A stretch of DNA of 64,000 nucleotides from Rhizobium sp. P32RR-XVIII (GTDB taxonomy: Bacteria; Pseudomonadota; Alphaproteobacteria; Rhizobiales; Rhizobiaceae), in assembly GCF_012641395.1 (NCBI RefSeq), contig NZ_JABAIH010000002.1:310001-374000 (forward strand). Reading direction: 5' to 3'. The notes beneath the pieces were generated by a model that made no database searches, was not told the origin of the DNA, and saw only the letters and a list, made by a program, of their open reading frames with translations. Of this stretch, positions 8,177-16,973 are shown piece after piece. Every line of letters starts with the position of its first letter. Within the stretch, counting starts at the first letter, position 1. The position numbers and the translations under genes are program-made.

Positions 8177-9403
8177 ATGCGGAACAATCCGGCAATTGTG
8201 ATCGAGGGTGCGACCGTGGTTTTCAGCGACCGTCTGGAGCAAGCCTCGGTGCGTATCGAGGACGGCCGGATCACGGCGATCGACGGCGCGCGCGACGGGG
8301 CGGATGTGGTTGAAGGCGGCGGTCATATCCTCGCGCCGGCTTTCGTGGATATCCACGGTGACGCCTTCGAGCGGCAGCTCATGCCGCGGCCCGGCACCAT
8401 GCTCCCTGTCGCCGCCGCTATGCTCGAAACGGACCGTCAGCTTGCCGCCAACGGCATTGCGACGGCCTATCATGCCCTGACGTTGAGTTGGGAGCCGGGG
8501 CTGCGATCGGTGGAAAATGGTCGCGCCGTTGTCTCCGCCCTCGATGCACTCACCCCGCGGCTGACGGCGGATAATCGCGTGCAACTGCGTTGGGAAACAT
8601 TCTGCTTCGAGGCTGTCGACCTGATCCGCGAGGCGCTTTCCGGTCCGCGCCTTCCCTCTGTTGCCTTCAACGATCATACATCGATGGCGACGCTGCATCC
8701 CTCAGTGCCGTTGCAGGAGCGGCCGTTCGACCTCGATCCGGTCTTCCCGGCGGTTGATCCGGAAACGCCTGCTTTCGCCGCTAAGATGGCGGAACGCGCC
8801 AAGCGGGCAAAGATTCCGGTTTCGGACATGGTCTCGCTCGTTCGGGACATGTGGGAGCGCCGACCGCAGGTGCCGGGCGTAATCGAGGCGGTGGCGGCTC
8901 TTAGCCGGGCGGCCGGCGCACCGATGCTCTCGCACGACGACAGCCAGATCGAAACGCGCGATTTCTTCCGCGCGCGCGGTGCGCGGATCACGGAATTCCC
9001 GATGAACAGGCGGGTGGCGCAGGCCGCCCGCGAAGCCGGCGATTTCATCGTCTTCGGCGCGCCGAACGCGACGCGTGGCGGCAGCCATCTCGCTTCGATC
9101 GGCGCAGCCGACATGATCCGCGAGGGCCTCTGCGACATCCTCGCCTCGGATTATTATTATCCGGCGATGTTGCTCGGCCTGGCACGGCTCAAGGCCGACG
9201 GAGTCGGGCCGCTCCATGCGCTCTGGCCTCTCGTGTCGGGTAATCCGGCCCGCGCTTCCGGGCTGCACGATCGCGGCGTGATCGAAGTCGGCAAGCGGGC
9301 CGATATCGTGCTGGTCGAGTGGCCCGAAGGCGCCGCGCCGACGGTACGACGCACCTGGGTCGCCGGCCGGGAAGCCTATCGGGCGGCTCCGGCAGGCCGC
9401 TGA
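8177..9403 (+). CDS. PhnM-like amidohydrolase (alpha-D-ribose 1-methylphosphonate 5-triphosphate diphosphatase family)
   Basis: Amidohydrolase-superfamily protein of 408 residues. In the C-P lyase pathway PhnM removes pyrophosphate from ribose methylphosphonate triphosphate. Metal-site motifs are present: HGD at 60-62 followed by FERQLMPRPG, DHTS near 166-169, SHDD at 252-255 and SDYYYP at 324-329. GGAG-like spacing (GGAG, then six bases) supports the ATG at 8177; the frame is open upstream. No other phn gene is nearby, and a second, more canonical PhnM-like protein lies at 56372. This copy lacks the HTPGQGQ motif of typical PhnM, so its substrate may differ. Confidence 0.8.
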   Translation: MRNNPAIVIEGATVVFSDRLEQASVRIEDGRITAIDGARDGADVVEGGGHILAPAFVDIHGDAFERQLMPRPGTMLPVAAAMLETDRQLAANGIATAYHALTLSWEPGLRSVENGRAVVSALDALTPRLTADNRVQLRWETFCFEAVDLIREALSGPRLPSVAFNDHTSMATLHPSVPLQERPFDLDPVFPAVDPETPAFAAKMAERAKRAKIPVSDMVSLVRDMWERRPQVPGVIEAVAALSRAAGAPMLSHDDSQIETRDFFRARGARITEFPMNRRVAQAAREAGDFIVFGAPNATRGGSHLASIGAADMIREGLCDILASDYYYPAMLLGLARLKADGVGPLHALWPLVSGNPARASGLHDRGVIEVGKRADIVLVEWPEGAAPTVRRTWVAGREAYRAAPAGR

Positions 9404-9470
9404 GACTGCTCGGCGTACCGAGGTGGCGTGCAGACGCGGAGCCCCGGAAAACGGCTTGGAACCGCCTGCC

Positions 9471-9833
9471 TCAGGCAACGCTGCGAAGGTCGAAATCCGC
9501 GTGGATGACGTCGTAAGGCACGTGAATACGCCCTTCGTCGTTGACCTCGACCAACCCCCATTCGAGAAGAGGCGCAGTGTCCTCATGGACCCGCTTGACG
9601 TCGCGGGAAAGGGCCGCGGATAGGCTGCGGTATGTCGAAGGTCCTAGCTTCTGCAACGTCTCGATCAGGGTCCAGCGCTTCGGTGTCAGGACGCTGAAAA
9701 GCTGCTCGGGGGAGGCGAAGCTAAAGACATGGTCCTGTTCTTCTCCGGTTTTCCAGGCAGCGACAAATCCCTCACGAGCTTGGCGGAGAGCGGTTTCGTC
9801 ATTTCGCTGAATTCGGATAGTGGCGGTCGTCAT
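9471..9833 (-). CDS. HTH DNA-binding protein, TumA-like antitoxin (HVO_A0114 family)
   Basis: The 120-residue protein has a winged-helix core. PEQLFSVLTPKRWTLIETLQ leads into a helix-turn-helix (GPSTYRSLSAALSRDVKRVHEDTAPLLEWGLVE) and a wing (DEGRIHVPYDVI). This matches the MarR-like regulators that accompany TumE toxins. Its start overlaps the stop of the upstream toxin-like gene by four bases (ATGA), indicating translational coupling. It would bind DNA and neutralise or repress its partner. The family call rests on the pair; the isolated protein could only be called an HTH regulator. Confidence 0.75.
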   Translation of the reverse strand: MTTATIRIQRNDETALRQAREGFVAAWKTGEEQDHVFSFASPEQLFSVLTPKRWTLIETLQKLGPSTYRSLSAALSRDVKRVHEDTAPLLEWGLVEVNDEGRIHVPYDVIHADFDLRSVA

Positions 9834-10120
9834 CGGCGGCGTTGCCTCCTTGTTTCTACGTCTCTGAGGAAGTCATCGATAAGCTTCTCGATCGTCGAGA
9901 ACTGATACGGTTCTTCGCGCCCCTTGACGTGTCTGTGGTCGCCCTTGCCTCTTTCATTGTCGTAACCAACGACGCGCTGTCCTGGATAACCGTAGAACAA
10001 GCTGTATTTGTAGTTATGCAGGCTTCCCGGCAAAGGCTGCGGAACCTTCCAGATGACCGCCTCCACGATGGCCCCGTCCGACAGCACGCTTTTCGAACGG
10101 TAAAGCAGTTGAGCCCTCAT
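9830..10120 (-). CDS. TumE-family toxin-like protein
   Basis: Small 96-residue basic protein starting MRAQLLYRSK. It contains SVLSDGAIVEAVIWKVPQPLPGSLHNYKY followed by YGYPGQRVVGYDNERGKGDHRH, the pattern of the TumE/DUF6516 family. In those proteins a conserved YDNERGKGDH segment is characteristic, and a C-terminal amphipathic helix (FLRDVETRRQRRR) follows. It is upstream of and overlaps the TumA-like gene. The frame is open 12 codons further upstream, but the ATG at 10120 fits the family better. TumE/TumA systems stabilise plasmids in pseudomonads; a chromosomal copy beside dnaB suggests an acquired module. Confidence 0.75.
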   Translation of the reverse strand: MRAQLLYRSKSVLSDGAIVEAVIWKVPQPLPGSLHNYKYSLFYGYPGQRVVGYDNERGKGDHRHVKGREEPYQFSTIEKLIDDFLRDVETRRQRRR

Positions 10121-10169
10121 GTTGGCGATGATGCCAACACGAGGGCTCCTTGTCAAATTGCGATAGAAC

Positions 10170-11663
10170 TCAGTGTTCCTCGTACTGGATGAAGGACGGG
10201 TCGGCGAGATCCGCGAAGCGCGTGAACTCCGACTGGAAGGCGAGCTTTACCGTGCCGGTCGGCCCGTGACGCTGCTTGGCGATGATAACGTCGGCCGTGC
10301 CCTTCACCTTCTCGAACAGCGCTTCCCATTCTGCATATTTCGGATCGGCCGGATCGCGCGGTTCCAGGTTCTTGACGTAATATTCCTCGCGGAACACGAA
10401 GAGCACGACGTCGGCGTCCTGCTCGATCGAGCCCGATTCACGAAGATCGGAAAGCTGCGGCCGCTTGTCGTCGCGGCTTTCCACCTGACGCGAGAGCTGC
10501 GAAAGGGCGATGATCGGAACGTTCAGTTCCTTGCCGAGCGCCTTGAGGCCCGTGGTGATCTGGGTGATTTCCTGCACGCGGTTATCGCCCTTGCCGGCGC
10601 CGGTCATGAGCTGGATATAGTCGACGACCAGGCAGTCGAGGCCGCGTTGGCGCTTCAGGCGGCGGGCGCGGGCCGAAAGCTGGGCGATCGAGATGCCGCC
10701 GGTCTGGTCGATATAGAGCGGCACCTTCTGCATCATCATCGAGCAGGCGACGAGCTTTTCGAAATCGGCATCGTTGATGTCGCCGCGGCGGATCTTCGAG
10801 GAGGAGACTTCCGTCTGCTCGGAGATGATACGGGTGGCGAGCTGTTCGGACGACATTTCGAGCGAGTAGAAGCCGACGACGCCCCCGTTCTTCGCCTTCA
10901 TGCTGCCGTCGGCCTGCACTTCGCCCTCATAGGCGGCGGCGATGTTGTAGGCGATGTTGGTGGCGAGCGAGGTCTTGCCCATGCCCGGACGTCCGGCAAG
11001 CACGATCAAGTCGGAGCGCTGCAGGCCGCCCATCTTGCCATCCAGCGAGTGGATGCCGGTGGAGATGCCGGAAAGACCGCCATCGCGCTCCTTGGCGACG
11101 GCCGCCATGTCGATCGCCAGCGCGACGGCATCGTTGAAGGCCTGGAAGCCGCCGTCGTAGCGGCCGTTTTCGGCAAGCTCGAACAGGCGGCGCTCGGTGT
11201 CCTCGATCTGCGACTGCGGCGGCATGTCGAGCGGCGCGTCATAGGCGATGTTGACGACATCCTCGCCGATGGTGATCAGCGCGCGGCGCAGCGCCAGATC
11301 GTAGATGGCGCGTCCATAGTCCTCGGCATTGATGATCGTCACCGCTTCGCGGGCGAGGCGGGCGAGATATTCGGAGACCGTCATGTCGCCGACCTTCTCG
11401 TCGGCCTTCAGGAAGGTCTTGATCGTCACCGGGTTGGCGATCTTGCCCATGCGGATAATGTCGCCGGCAACCTCGTAGATCTTGCGGTGTAGGGGTTCAT
11501 AGAGATGGATCGGCTTCAGGAAGTCGGACACCCGATAATAGGCGTCATTGTTCATCAGAACAGCACCCAGGAGCGCCTGTTCGGCTTCGATATTGTTGGG
11601 TGCTTCGCGGTAATGCTGCTCTGATGGAGCAACGGCGGCAATCTTTCGCGCGGCTTCGTTCAT
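10170..11663 (-). CDS. dnaB: Replicative DNA helicase DnaB
   Basis: Hexameric 5'-3' helicase that unwinds the replication fork. The protein has 497 residues. The N-terminal domain begins at EAPNNIEAEQALLGAVL, which is the DnaB hallmark, and the RecA-like motor follows with Walker A GRPGMGKTS and the LVVDYIQLM Walker B region. The arginine-finger motif region near the C-terminus is LAFQSEFTRF. No intein is present. The chosen start (MNEAARKIAA) removes an unlikely Cys-rich leader of 48 codons. It is transcribed towards the TumE/TumA pair. Confidence 0.97.
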   Translation of the reverse strand: MNEAARKIAAVAPSEQHYREAPNNIEAEQALLGAVLMNNDAYYRVSDFLKPIHLYEPLHRKIYEVAGDIIRMGKIANPVTIKTFLKADEKVGDMTVSEYLARLAREAVTIINAEDYGRAIYDLALRRALITIGEDVVNIAYDAPLDMPPQSQIEDTERRLFELAENGRYDGGFQAFNDAVALAIDMAAVAKERDGGLSGISTGIHSLDGKMGGLQRSDLIVLAGRPGMGKTSLATNIAYNIAAAYEGEVQADGSMKAKNGGVVGFYSLEMSSEQLATRIISEQTEVSSSKIRRGDINDADFEKLVACSMMMQKVPLYIDQTGGISIAQLSARARRLKRQRGLDCLVVDYIQLMTGAGKGDNRVQEITQITTGLKALGKELNVPIIALSQLSRQVESRDDKRPQLSDLRESGSIEQDADVVLFVFREEYYVKNLEPRDPADPKYAEWEALFEKVKGTADVIIAKQRHGPTGTVKLAFQSEFTRFADLADPSFIQYEEH

Positions 11664-11968
11664 CGTGGTCCGTTCTGTCTTTTCCAACACCGGATTTGAA
11701 GGCTCGCAAGCGCAAATGCAAGTGCAACTCAGCAACAGCTCGTGGCTTGCCGTAAGTCCGCCAACGCTTTGCACATTGTTCGACTTCTCCACAGCGCAGG
11801 TCTGCACCTTGGAGAAAATACCGCCGGTGTCATCGACAGGACACAGCGCGGGGATAGCGACTCACTCTGAGCATTTTAGCCCGAAGCCAGGGAGCTTGGC
11901 ACTTGAAAAAAGATCCCGAATAGGAAATATAATTAGCACACTAATAAAGTGGGGCGAAATAGGAACAC
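11664..11968. other. Divergent intergenic region between dnaB and marR
   Basis: About 305 bases without a gene, holding the dnaB promoter on one side and the marR promoter and operator on the other (annotated separately). An open frame on the minus strand extends dnaB into it but lacks family similarity. Nothing else is recognised. Confidence 0.6.
11903..11945 (+). promoter_or_regulatory. Promoter with overlapping MarR-type operator for the efflux operon
   Basis: A -35-like TTGAAA at 11903-11908 and a consensus -10 TATAAT at 11928-11933 are separated by 19 bases. The inverted repeat ATTAG-CACA-CTAAT at 11932-11945 overlaps the last two bases of the -10 and lies 23 bases before the marR ATG. 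This is the classic layout for autorepression, in which the MarR dimer would block RNA polymerase. Elements are read directly from sequence; binding is inferred. Confidence 0.7.
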
Positions 11969-12412
11969 ATGTCGAATAAGCATGTCGGACGTGAACTCTT
12001 CGAGGACATCTCTGCATTCACTCGCAAATTGAAGGCGACATTCGCTTCGATCGTACGCGAGCACAACATGACATTGCCGCGCGCGCGCGTTTTCTTTACC
12101 CTGAACCGGAAGGACGGCATCAACCAGCGGGAACTCGCCGAGCGGCTGGAACTCGAAACGCCGACGCTGGTTCGTATTCTCGATGCTATGGAAGGGCAGG
12201 GCTTCGTGGAGCGCCGCGTCGCCGGCTCCGACCGTCGTGCGAAGGAAATCTACATGACGGAGGCGGGCCGGGCAGTCGCCACCGAGGTTGAGGATCTTGC
12301 TGCGGATGTGCGCGCCCGAGTCGTCGCGGGCATTCCCGAAAACGATCTTAAGACGGCTCTGAATGTCATCCGCGCTATGCAGGCGAACCTCGCAGCCGTA
12401 CGCGGACAATGA
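11969..12412 (+). CDS. MarR-family transcriptional regulator
   Basis: The 147-residue winged-helix regulator has the recognition region INQRELAERLELETPTLVRILDAME, then the wing GFVERRVAGSDRRAKEIYMTEAGR, which contains the conserved DxRx(K/A)xxxxLTxxG pattern of MarR. It is the first gene of an efflux operon, 10 bases before the MFS gene, with a palindromic operator in its own promoter. The expected role is ligand-relieved repression of the pump genes. The inducing ligand is unknown, but phenolics and flavonoids are common for this arrangement in rhizobia. Confidence 0.93.
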   Translation: MSNKHVGRELFEDISAFTRKLKATFASIVREHNMTLPRARVFFTLNRKDGINQRELAERLELETPTLVRILDAMEGQGFVERRVAGSDRRAKEIYMTEAGRAVATEVEDLAADVRARVVAGIPENDLKTALNVIRAMQANLAAVRGQ

Positions 12413-12422
12413 GGACGCCCGC

Positions 12423-14090
12423 ATGAGCCTCGCCGAGACGGCAAATGACAATGCTGCGCCCGCTCGCGAGCCGATAAAGGCCGAGGCGCAACAGTCGGCT
12501 GCCCCTCCGGCACCAGTGCCGCTGCCGGCCTGGAAGGTGCCGCTCTATATGGCTTCGTCCGTGCTGTTTTTCCTAACGCAGGGGCTCGGCATGAACTTGG
12601 TAACGGCCAACATTTACCAGCTTCAAGGTTCATTCTCGGCGACCACTATCGAGATCTCGTGGCTATCGGCCGCATATATGGCGCCCTATGCAAGCCTTAC
12701 GATCGGGCTCTTCAAGATCCGCACACAGTATGGCCTTCGCCGCTTTGCCCAGTTCAGCATCATCTGCTTTGTCGTCGCTTCGCTGATGAACCTGTTGATT
12801 ACCGACCTGCATTCGGCGATCGTCGTGCGCACTCTCAGCGGCATGGCCGCGGCGCCGCTTTCGACGCTCGGCTTCCTTTACATGCTGGAAGCCTTTCCAC
12901 CGGACAAGAAGCTCTCCGTCGGTCTCAGCCTGGCGCTGATGAACACACTCTTTGCGGCGCCGATCGCCCGTATCATCTCACCTCAGCTGCTGCAGCTTGG
13001 CGGATACGAAGCGCTCTACACTTTCGAGATGGGGCTGGCGTTGATCGCCTTGCCGGTCATCTACCTGCTGCCGTTGACTCCGCCGCCGCGCGCCAAGGTC
13101 ATCCAGCGGCTGGATATCCTGAGCTACCTGCTGCTCGCCGTTGGCTTCGGCTGCCTGGCCGTCGTGCTGACGCTCGGCCGTCTCTACTGGTGGTTCGAGG
13201 CCGAATGGCTTGGCGCCGTGCTTGCCGTCGCCGTCGGTTCGCTGGCGCTGATGTTCGCAATCGAACTGCCGCGCAAAAATCCGATGATCGATCTGCGCTG
13301 GCTCTTCTCCGGTCCGAACATGCGGATCGCCGGCCTGCTGCTGCTCTTCCGCTTCGTCGCCGCGGAACAGTCGGCGACGGCGGCGAACTTCTATCAGCAG
13401 CTCGGTCTGCTTAACGACCAGACGATCTATCTTTATGCGATCATCCTGCTGGCATCGCTTGTTGGCGGGCTCTTCTGCGCGTTCCTGATGGTGACCCGCT
13501 ACGTGGAAACGGCGCATGTGCTGGCGCTCGTGCTCATCGCCTCCGGCGCCTATCTCGACAGTCAGTCCACCAGTCTGACGCGGCCGACCGAAATGTATCT
13601 TAGCCAAGCTATGGTGGCTGCCGGTGCGGCGTTGTTCCTGCCACCGGTCATGTCGAAGGGCTTCGCCGCCGCACTGGCCAAGGGCATACCGTACATCGTC
13701 AACTTCCTCGTGATCTTCCTCTTCACGCAGAGCATCGGCTCGCTTTTTGCTTCTGCCGTCCTCGGCACCTTCGTGACCATCCGGGAGAAGTTTCATTCCA
13801 ACGTGCTGGTCGAGCATATACTGCTCACCGACCCGGTCGTGGCGTGGCGCGTGTCGCAACTCTCCGCCGCCTACGGCAAGGCGATCATCGACAAGACGCT
13901 GCTGAATGCCGAGGGGTTGTCGCTCCTCAGCCAGCAGGTGACGAAGGAAGCTTACGTGCTCGCCTACAATGATGCCTTCTACGTCATCTTCGTCGCCTGC
14001 GTCGCAGGGCTTGTCGTTCTCCTCCTTCAACTTGCATGGAAGCGCCTGCCTTGGCAGAGGGCAGCGAACGCCGCCATTGCCCAATCCTGA
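12423..14090 (+). CDS. MFS multidrug efflux transporter (EmrB/DHA2-like)
   Basis: Large 555-residue major facilitator with roughly 14 hydrophobic segments, preceded by a soluble Ala/Pro-rich N-terminus of about 35 residues. Sequence such as NIYQLQGSFSATTIEISWLSAAY corresponds to the first periplasmic loop and TM2 region of EmrB-type pumps. It is paired with a downstream HlyD/EmrA adaptor (15-base gap) and an upstream MarR gene, the canonical EmrRAB-type arrangement. It exports hydrophobic compounds by proton antiport across the inner membrane, with the adaptor linking to a TolC channel encoded elsewhere. Confidence 0.9.
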   Translation: MSLAETANDNAAPAREPIKAEAQQSAAPPAPVPLPAWKVPLYMASSVLFFLTQGLGMNLVTANIYQLQGSFSATTIEISWLSAAYMAPYASLTIGLFKIRTQYGLRRFAQFSIICFVVASLMNLLITDLHSAIVVRTLSGMAAAPLSTLGFLYMLEAFPPDKKLSVGLSLALMNTLFAAPIARIISPQLLQLGGYEALYTFEMGLALIALPVIYLLPLTPPPRAKVIQRLDILSYLLLAVGFGCLAVVLTLGRLYWWFEAEWLGAVLAVAVGSLALMFAIELPRKNPMIDLRWLFSGPNMRIAGLLLLFRFVAAEQSATAANFYQQLGLLNDQTIYLYAIILLASLVGGLFCAFLMVTRYVETAHVLALVLIASGAYLDSQSTSLTRPTEMYLSQAMVAAGAALFLPPVMSKGFAAALAKGIPYIVNFLVIFLFTQSIGSLFASAVLGTFVTIREKFHSNVLVEHILLTDPVVAWRVSQLSAAYGKAIIDKTLLNAEGLSLLSQQVTKEAYVLAYNDAFYVIFVACVAGLVVLLLQLAWKRLPWQRAANAAIAQS

Positions 14091-14105
14091 GCCGAGTCAC
14101 CTCGC

Positions 14106-15170
14106 ATGTTCAAGTTCCTTCGCTCGCCGAGTACCCTGATCGTCCTCCTCGCCGGTGCCGCCGGTGTGTTGCTGGTTCTCTATGCATGGCGCTTGCCGCC
14201 CTTCGTCACCTCGGTCGAGACGACAGACAACGCCTATGTGCGCGGTTATGTGACGCTGATGAGCCCCCAGGTGAGCGGCTATGTCGTCGACGTGCCGGTC
14301 AAGGACTATGAGCAGGTGAAGCAGGCGCAGGTGCTCGCCAAGATCGATGATCGCATCTATGCGCAGAAGCTCGCCCAGTCGCGCGCGGCCCTCGACGCCC
14401 AGAAGGCGTCGCTGGCCAACTCGCATCAGCAGGAAGTGTCTGCCCAGGCCACCATTGCCTCGAGCGAGGCCGCGATCGACAGCGCCACCGCTGCCTTGAA
14501 ACGCGCGCAGCTTGCCTGGGATCGCGTCAACAGCCTCAGTAATCGCGGCATCGCGTCCGCCAGCGAGTCGGAAGCCGCCCAGGCCACGCTCGAACAGGCA
14601 AAGGCGGCAGTGAACCAGGCGCAGGCCGCGCTCGAAGTCTCCAAGCAAAGCCTTGCGACGATCATCGTCAACCGCTCGTCTCTGGAGGCAAACGTTGCCG
14701 GCGCTGAAGCCGCGGTTCATCTGGCGGAGATCGACCTGCAGAACACCTCGATCGTCGCGCCGCGTGACGGCCATCTCGGCGAAGTCGGCGTGCGGGTCGG
14801 TCAATATGTGACGTCGGGGACGCAGCTCATGGCCGTCGTTCCGGAGGACGTCTGGGTGATCGCCAATTTCAAGGAAACGCAGCTCGATGGCATGCAGATC
14901 GGTCAGCTCGTATCCATCTTCGTCGATGCGCTCGAGCACCGCCGGCTTACCGGGCGCGTCGAGCGCTTCTCGCCGGCAGCAGGTTCGGAGTTTGCAGTCA
15001 TCAAGCCGGACAACGCAACCGGCAATTTCACCAAGGTTGCTCAGCGCGTCGGCGTTCGGATCAGCATCGATCCGGGCCAGGAATTGGCCAAGGATCTGTC
15101 GCCGGGCCTCTCGGTCGTGGTCAAGATCGACAAGAGCGCTGCACCCGTCAAAAGCGTGGCTGAGAACTAG
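14106..15170 (+). CDS. HlyD/EmrA-family membrane fusion protein
   Basis: Periplasmic adaptor of 354 residues. One N-terminal transmembrane segment (about residues 8-27) is followed by the lipoyl/barrel entry TTDNAYVRGYVTLMSPQVSGYV. A long alpha-helical hairpin rich in Ala/Gln/Glu comes next (about 90-190), then the second half of the barrel (IVAPRDGHLGEVGVRVGQYV) and a beta domain. This is the partner of the MFS pump upstream in the same operon. A strong bidirectional terminator follows after the stop. Confidence 0.93.
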   Translation: MFKFLRSPSTLIVLLAGAAGVLLVLYAWRLPPFVTSVETTDNAYVRGYVTLMSPQVSGYVVDVPVKDYEQVKQAQVLAKIDDRIYAQKLAQSRAALDAQKASLANSHQQEVSAQATIASSEAAIDSATAALKRAQLAWDRVNSLSNRGIASASESEAAQATLEQAKAAVNQAQAALEVSKQSLATIIVNRSSLEANVAGAEAAVHLAEIDLQNTSIVAPRDGHLGEVGVRVGQYVTSGTQLMAVVPEDVWVIANFKETQLDGMQIGQLVSIFVDALEHRRLTGRVERFSPAAGSEFAVIKPDNATGNFTKVAQRVGVRISIDPGQELAKDLSPGLSVVVKIDKSAAPVKSVAEN

Positions 15171-15175
15171 AAACG

Positions 15176-15204
15176 AAAAAGCCCGGCGCGAAGCCGGGCT
15201 TTTT
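15176..15204. terminator. Bidirectional intrinsic terminator between the efflux operon and rplI
   Basis: The perfect stem AAAAAGCCCGGC (15176-15187) pairs with GCCGGGCTTTTT (15193-15204) around a 5-base loop. Runs of A and T on either side allow termination in both directions, as fits the convergent efflux operon and ribosomal operon. Confidence 0.9.
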
Positions 15205-15228
15205 GTATGAGCAAGCTCGAAGCGAAGC

Positions 15229-15810
15229 TTATGCTTCTTCTTCTTCGTCGCCGCGGTCGGCTTCCGGATCGAAGAAGTCTTCCGGACGCAGGGCGTCTTC
15301 GTCAACACCATAGATGGCGTCGACCGAGGTGAGGGTTTCGCCCTTGGCCTGGCGCTCGGCTTCATCGGCAGAGCGAGCAACGTTGAGATTGACGTGGATT
15401 TCGACTTCGGCGTGAAGCTGCAGCTCGACCTTGTGGATGCCGATTGCCTTGATCGGCGTGTTCAGGTGTACCTGGTTGCGGCCGATGTTGAAGCCTTCGG
15501 CCGCCAGAATGTCAACGACGTCACGAGCGGCGACCGAGCCGTAGAGCTGGCCGGTTTCGCCGGCAGAGCGAACAACGATGAACGACTTGCCGGCGAGGAC
15601 GTCGGCAACCTTTTGTGCTTCCGACTTGCGCTCGAGGTTGCGGGCTTCGAGCGTCGAACGCTCGGCTTCGAAGCGGGCCTTGTTGGCAGCGTTGGCGCGA
15701 AGCGCCTTGCCGAGCGGCAGGAGGTAGTTGCGTGCGAAGCCGTCGCGAACCTTTACGGTTTCGCCCATCTGGCCGAGCTTGGAGATGCGTTCGAGAAGAA
15801 TGACGTCCAT
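15229..15810 (-). CDS. rplI: 50S ribosomal protein L9
   Basis: The 193-residue L9 starts [13 protein letters not shown]. Its N-terminal RNA-binding domain contains [13 protein letters not shown], followed by the central helix (residues about 40-75) and the C-terminal domain. Compared with the ~150-residue E. coli protein it has a ~45-residue acidic tail ending in DRGDEEEEA, as is common in Rhizobiales. It is the last gene of rpsF-rpsR-DUF2232-rplI on the minus strand and ends at a bidirectional terminator. Confidence 0.97.
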   Translation of the reverse strand: MDVILLERISKLGQMGETVKVRDGFARNYLLPLGKALRANAANKARFEAERSTLEARNLERKSEAQKVADVLAGKSFIVVRSAGETGQLYGSVAARDVVDILAAEGFNIGRNQVHLNTPIKAIGIHKVELQLHAEVEIHVNLNVARSADEAERQAKGETLTSVDAIYGVDEDALRPEDFFDPEADRGDEEEEA

Positions 15811-15830
15811 CTTCGTTTTCCTTTCGTGTC

Positions 15831-16814
15831 TTAGATTTGCTTGTCTGTGGGTTTGGGGGCATCGGCATTCTTGCTCGGGGTCAATGCGATCGCTTTGCGC
15901 GTATCGGACAGACCGACGACAAGAATGAAAAAGGCTGGCAACATCAGGATAAGCGATGCCAGGTAGCAGAGGATCAGCGCCGGGAGACGCCAATCCTTGC
16001 CGCGCGTGCGGAAATGCACCGCGGCGAAACCGGAAAGCAGGAAACCGGCGCCGAAGGTGCCGACGACGGTTGCTCCGATCATCGCCGGAACGCCGCTGAA
16101 GAAGGTGGCGGCAAGGCCGGCGAGAAAGATGAAGATCGCGTTGCGGCTCATGCGCAGCGCAGACGGAATATCCTCCCGCGGACGAAGGGCGCGGCCGGAT
16201 GCATTCACGATGCCCGTTGCGACGTAGTAGGCCGCAAACAGCATGGTGACCCACATCGCGCCCTGAATGGCGGGCAGCATCAGAAGGAGCAGCGACTTTG
16301 TCTGCGCGGTGGCCGCGGCATCGGCAGTGAAACTCGGCTCCTGCTGCGAAAGCGAGCCGAACAGCGTATCGACCATCTGGCTGATGAGTTCCGGCCCATA
16401 GCCGATCATGTAGCCGGTCACGACGACAGCGAGCGTCACGAGGCCGCAGAGATGCAGCAGGATATCGGAAAGCGGATACCAGGCCATGAGGTGTTCGGGT
16501 CCGCCGAGTTCGGAGGCCGGACGGGCGAGGTTCGCAAGATGGCTGATCCAGCCCGCAGGCAGCAGCGTTACCAGCGTCATCATCAGCGCGAAGGTCGGGG
16601 AAATGGCGACAGCGCCGACCACGGCAGCGGTCACGACGGCCGAGATTGCCGCGGCATTGCCCCAGCCGAGGCCGACGAGAAGAATCGGAAGCGCGGAAGC
16701 TGCGTAGAGCACAGCGCTGAACGACAACTGAACGCTCGCGCCGAGCACCAGAAGTGCGGCGGTAATGCCGGCAAGAGCGCCGGTCAGCAGCGTTTTATAG
16801 TTCAGTCGGTTCAC
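15831..16814 (-). CDS. DUF2232 family membrane protein
   Basis: A 327-residue polytopic membrane protein with about eight hydrophobic segments and a short basic tail. The start is GTG at 16814, preceded by an AGGA-like ribosome binding site. It lies between rpsR and rplI, the position where alphaproteobacteria consistently carry a DUF2232 protein. Function is unknown. A 9-bp hairpin between rpsR and this gene may attenuate its expression relative to the ribosomal proteins. Confidence 0.85.
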   Translation of the reverse strand: MNRLNYKTLLTGALAGITAALLVLGASVQLSFSAVLYAASALPILLVGLGWGNAAAISAVVTAAVVGAVAISPTFALMMTLVTLLPAGWISHLANLARPASELGGPEHLMAWYPLSDILLHLCGLVTLAVVVTGYMIGYGPELISQMVDTLFGSLSQQEPSFTADAAATAQTKSLLLLMLPAIQGAMWVTMLFAAYYVATGIVNASGRALRPREDIPSALRMSRNAIFIFLAGLAATFFSGVPAMIGATVVGTFGAGFLLSGFAAVHFRTRGKDWRLPALILCYLASLILMLPAFFILVVGLSDTRKAIALTPSKNADAPKPTDKQI

Positions 16815-16930
16815 GTTCGCTGTCCTGCTTCATCAAGCAGTTAGAGGATGTTTCCTGAATCAACTTCAGAGAAACCCGCCTCAACATGGGTTTTAAGGGT
16901 TCCGATCCGCGCCCATCGCGAAAGGGAGAA

Positions 16931-16952
16931 GGGAAGGCATCGCTGCCTTCCC
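16931..16952 (-). terminator. Hairpin between rpsR and the DUF2232 gene (possible attenuator)
   Basis: GGGAAGGCA (16931-16939) and TGCCTTCCC (16944-16952) form a perfect 9-bp stem with a 4-base loop. On the minus strand it is followed by a pyrimidine-rich stretch and not by a clean U-tract, so it is more likely a partial terminator or RNA-processing signal than a full stop. Confidence 0.55.
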
Positions 16953-16973
16953 TCAATTCAGCGCGTCAGCCGA

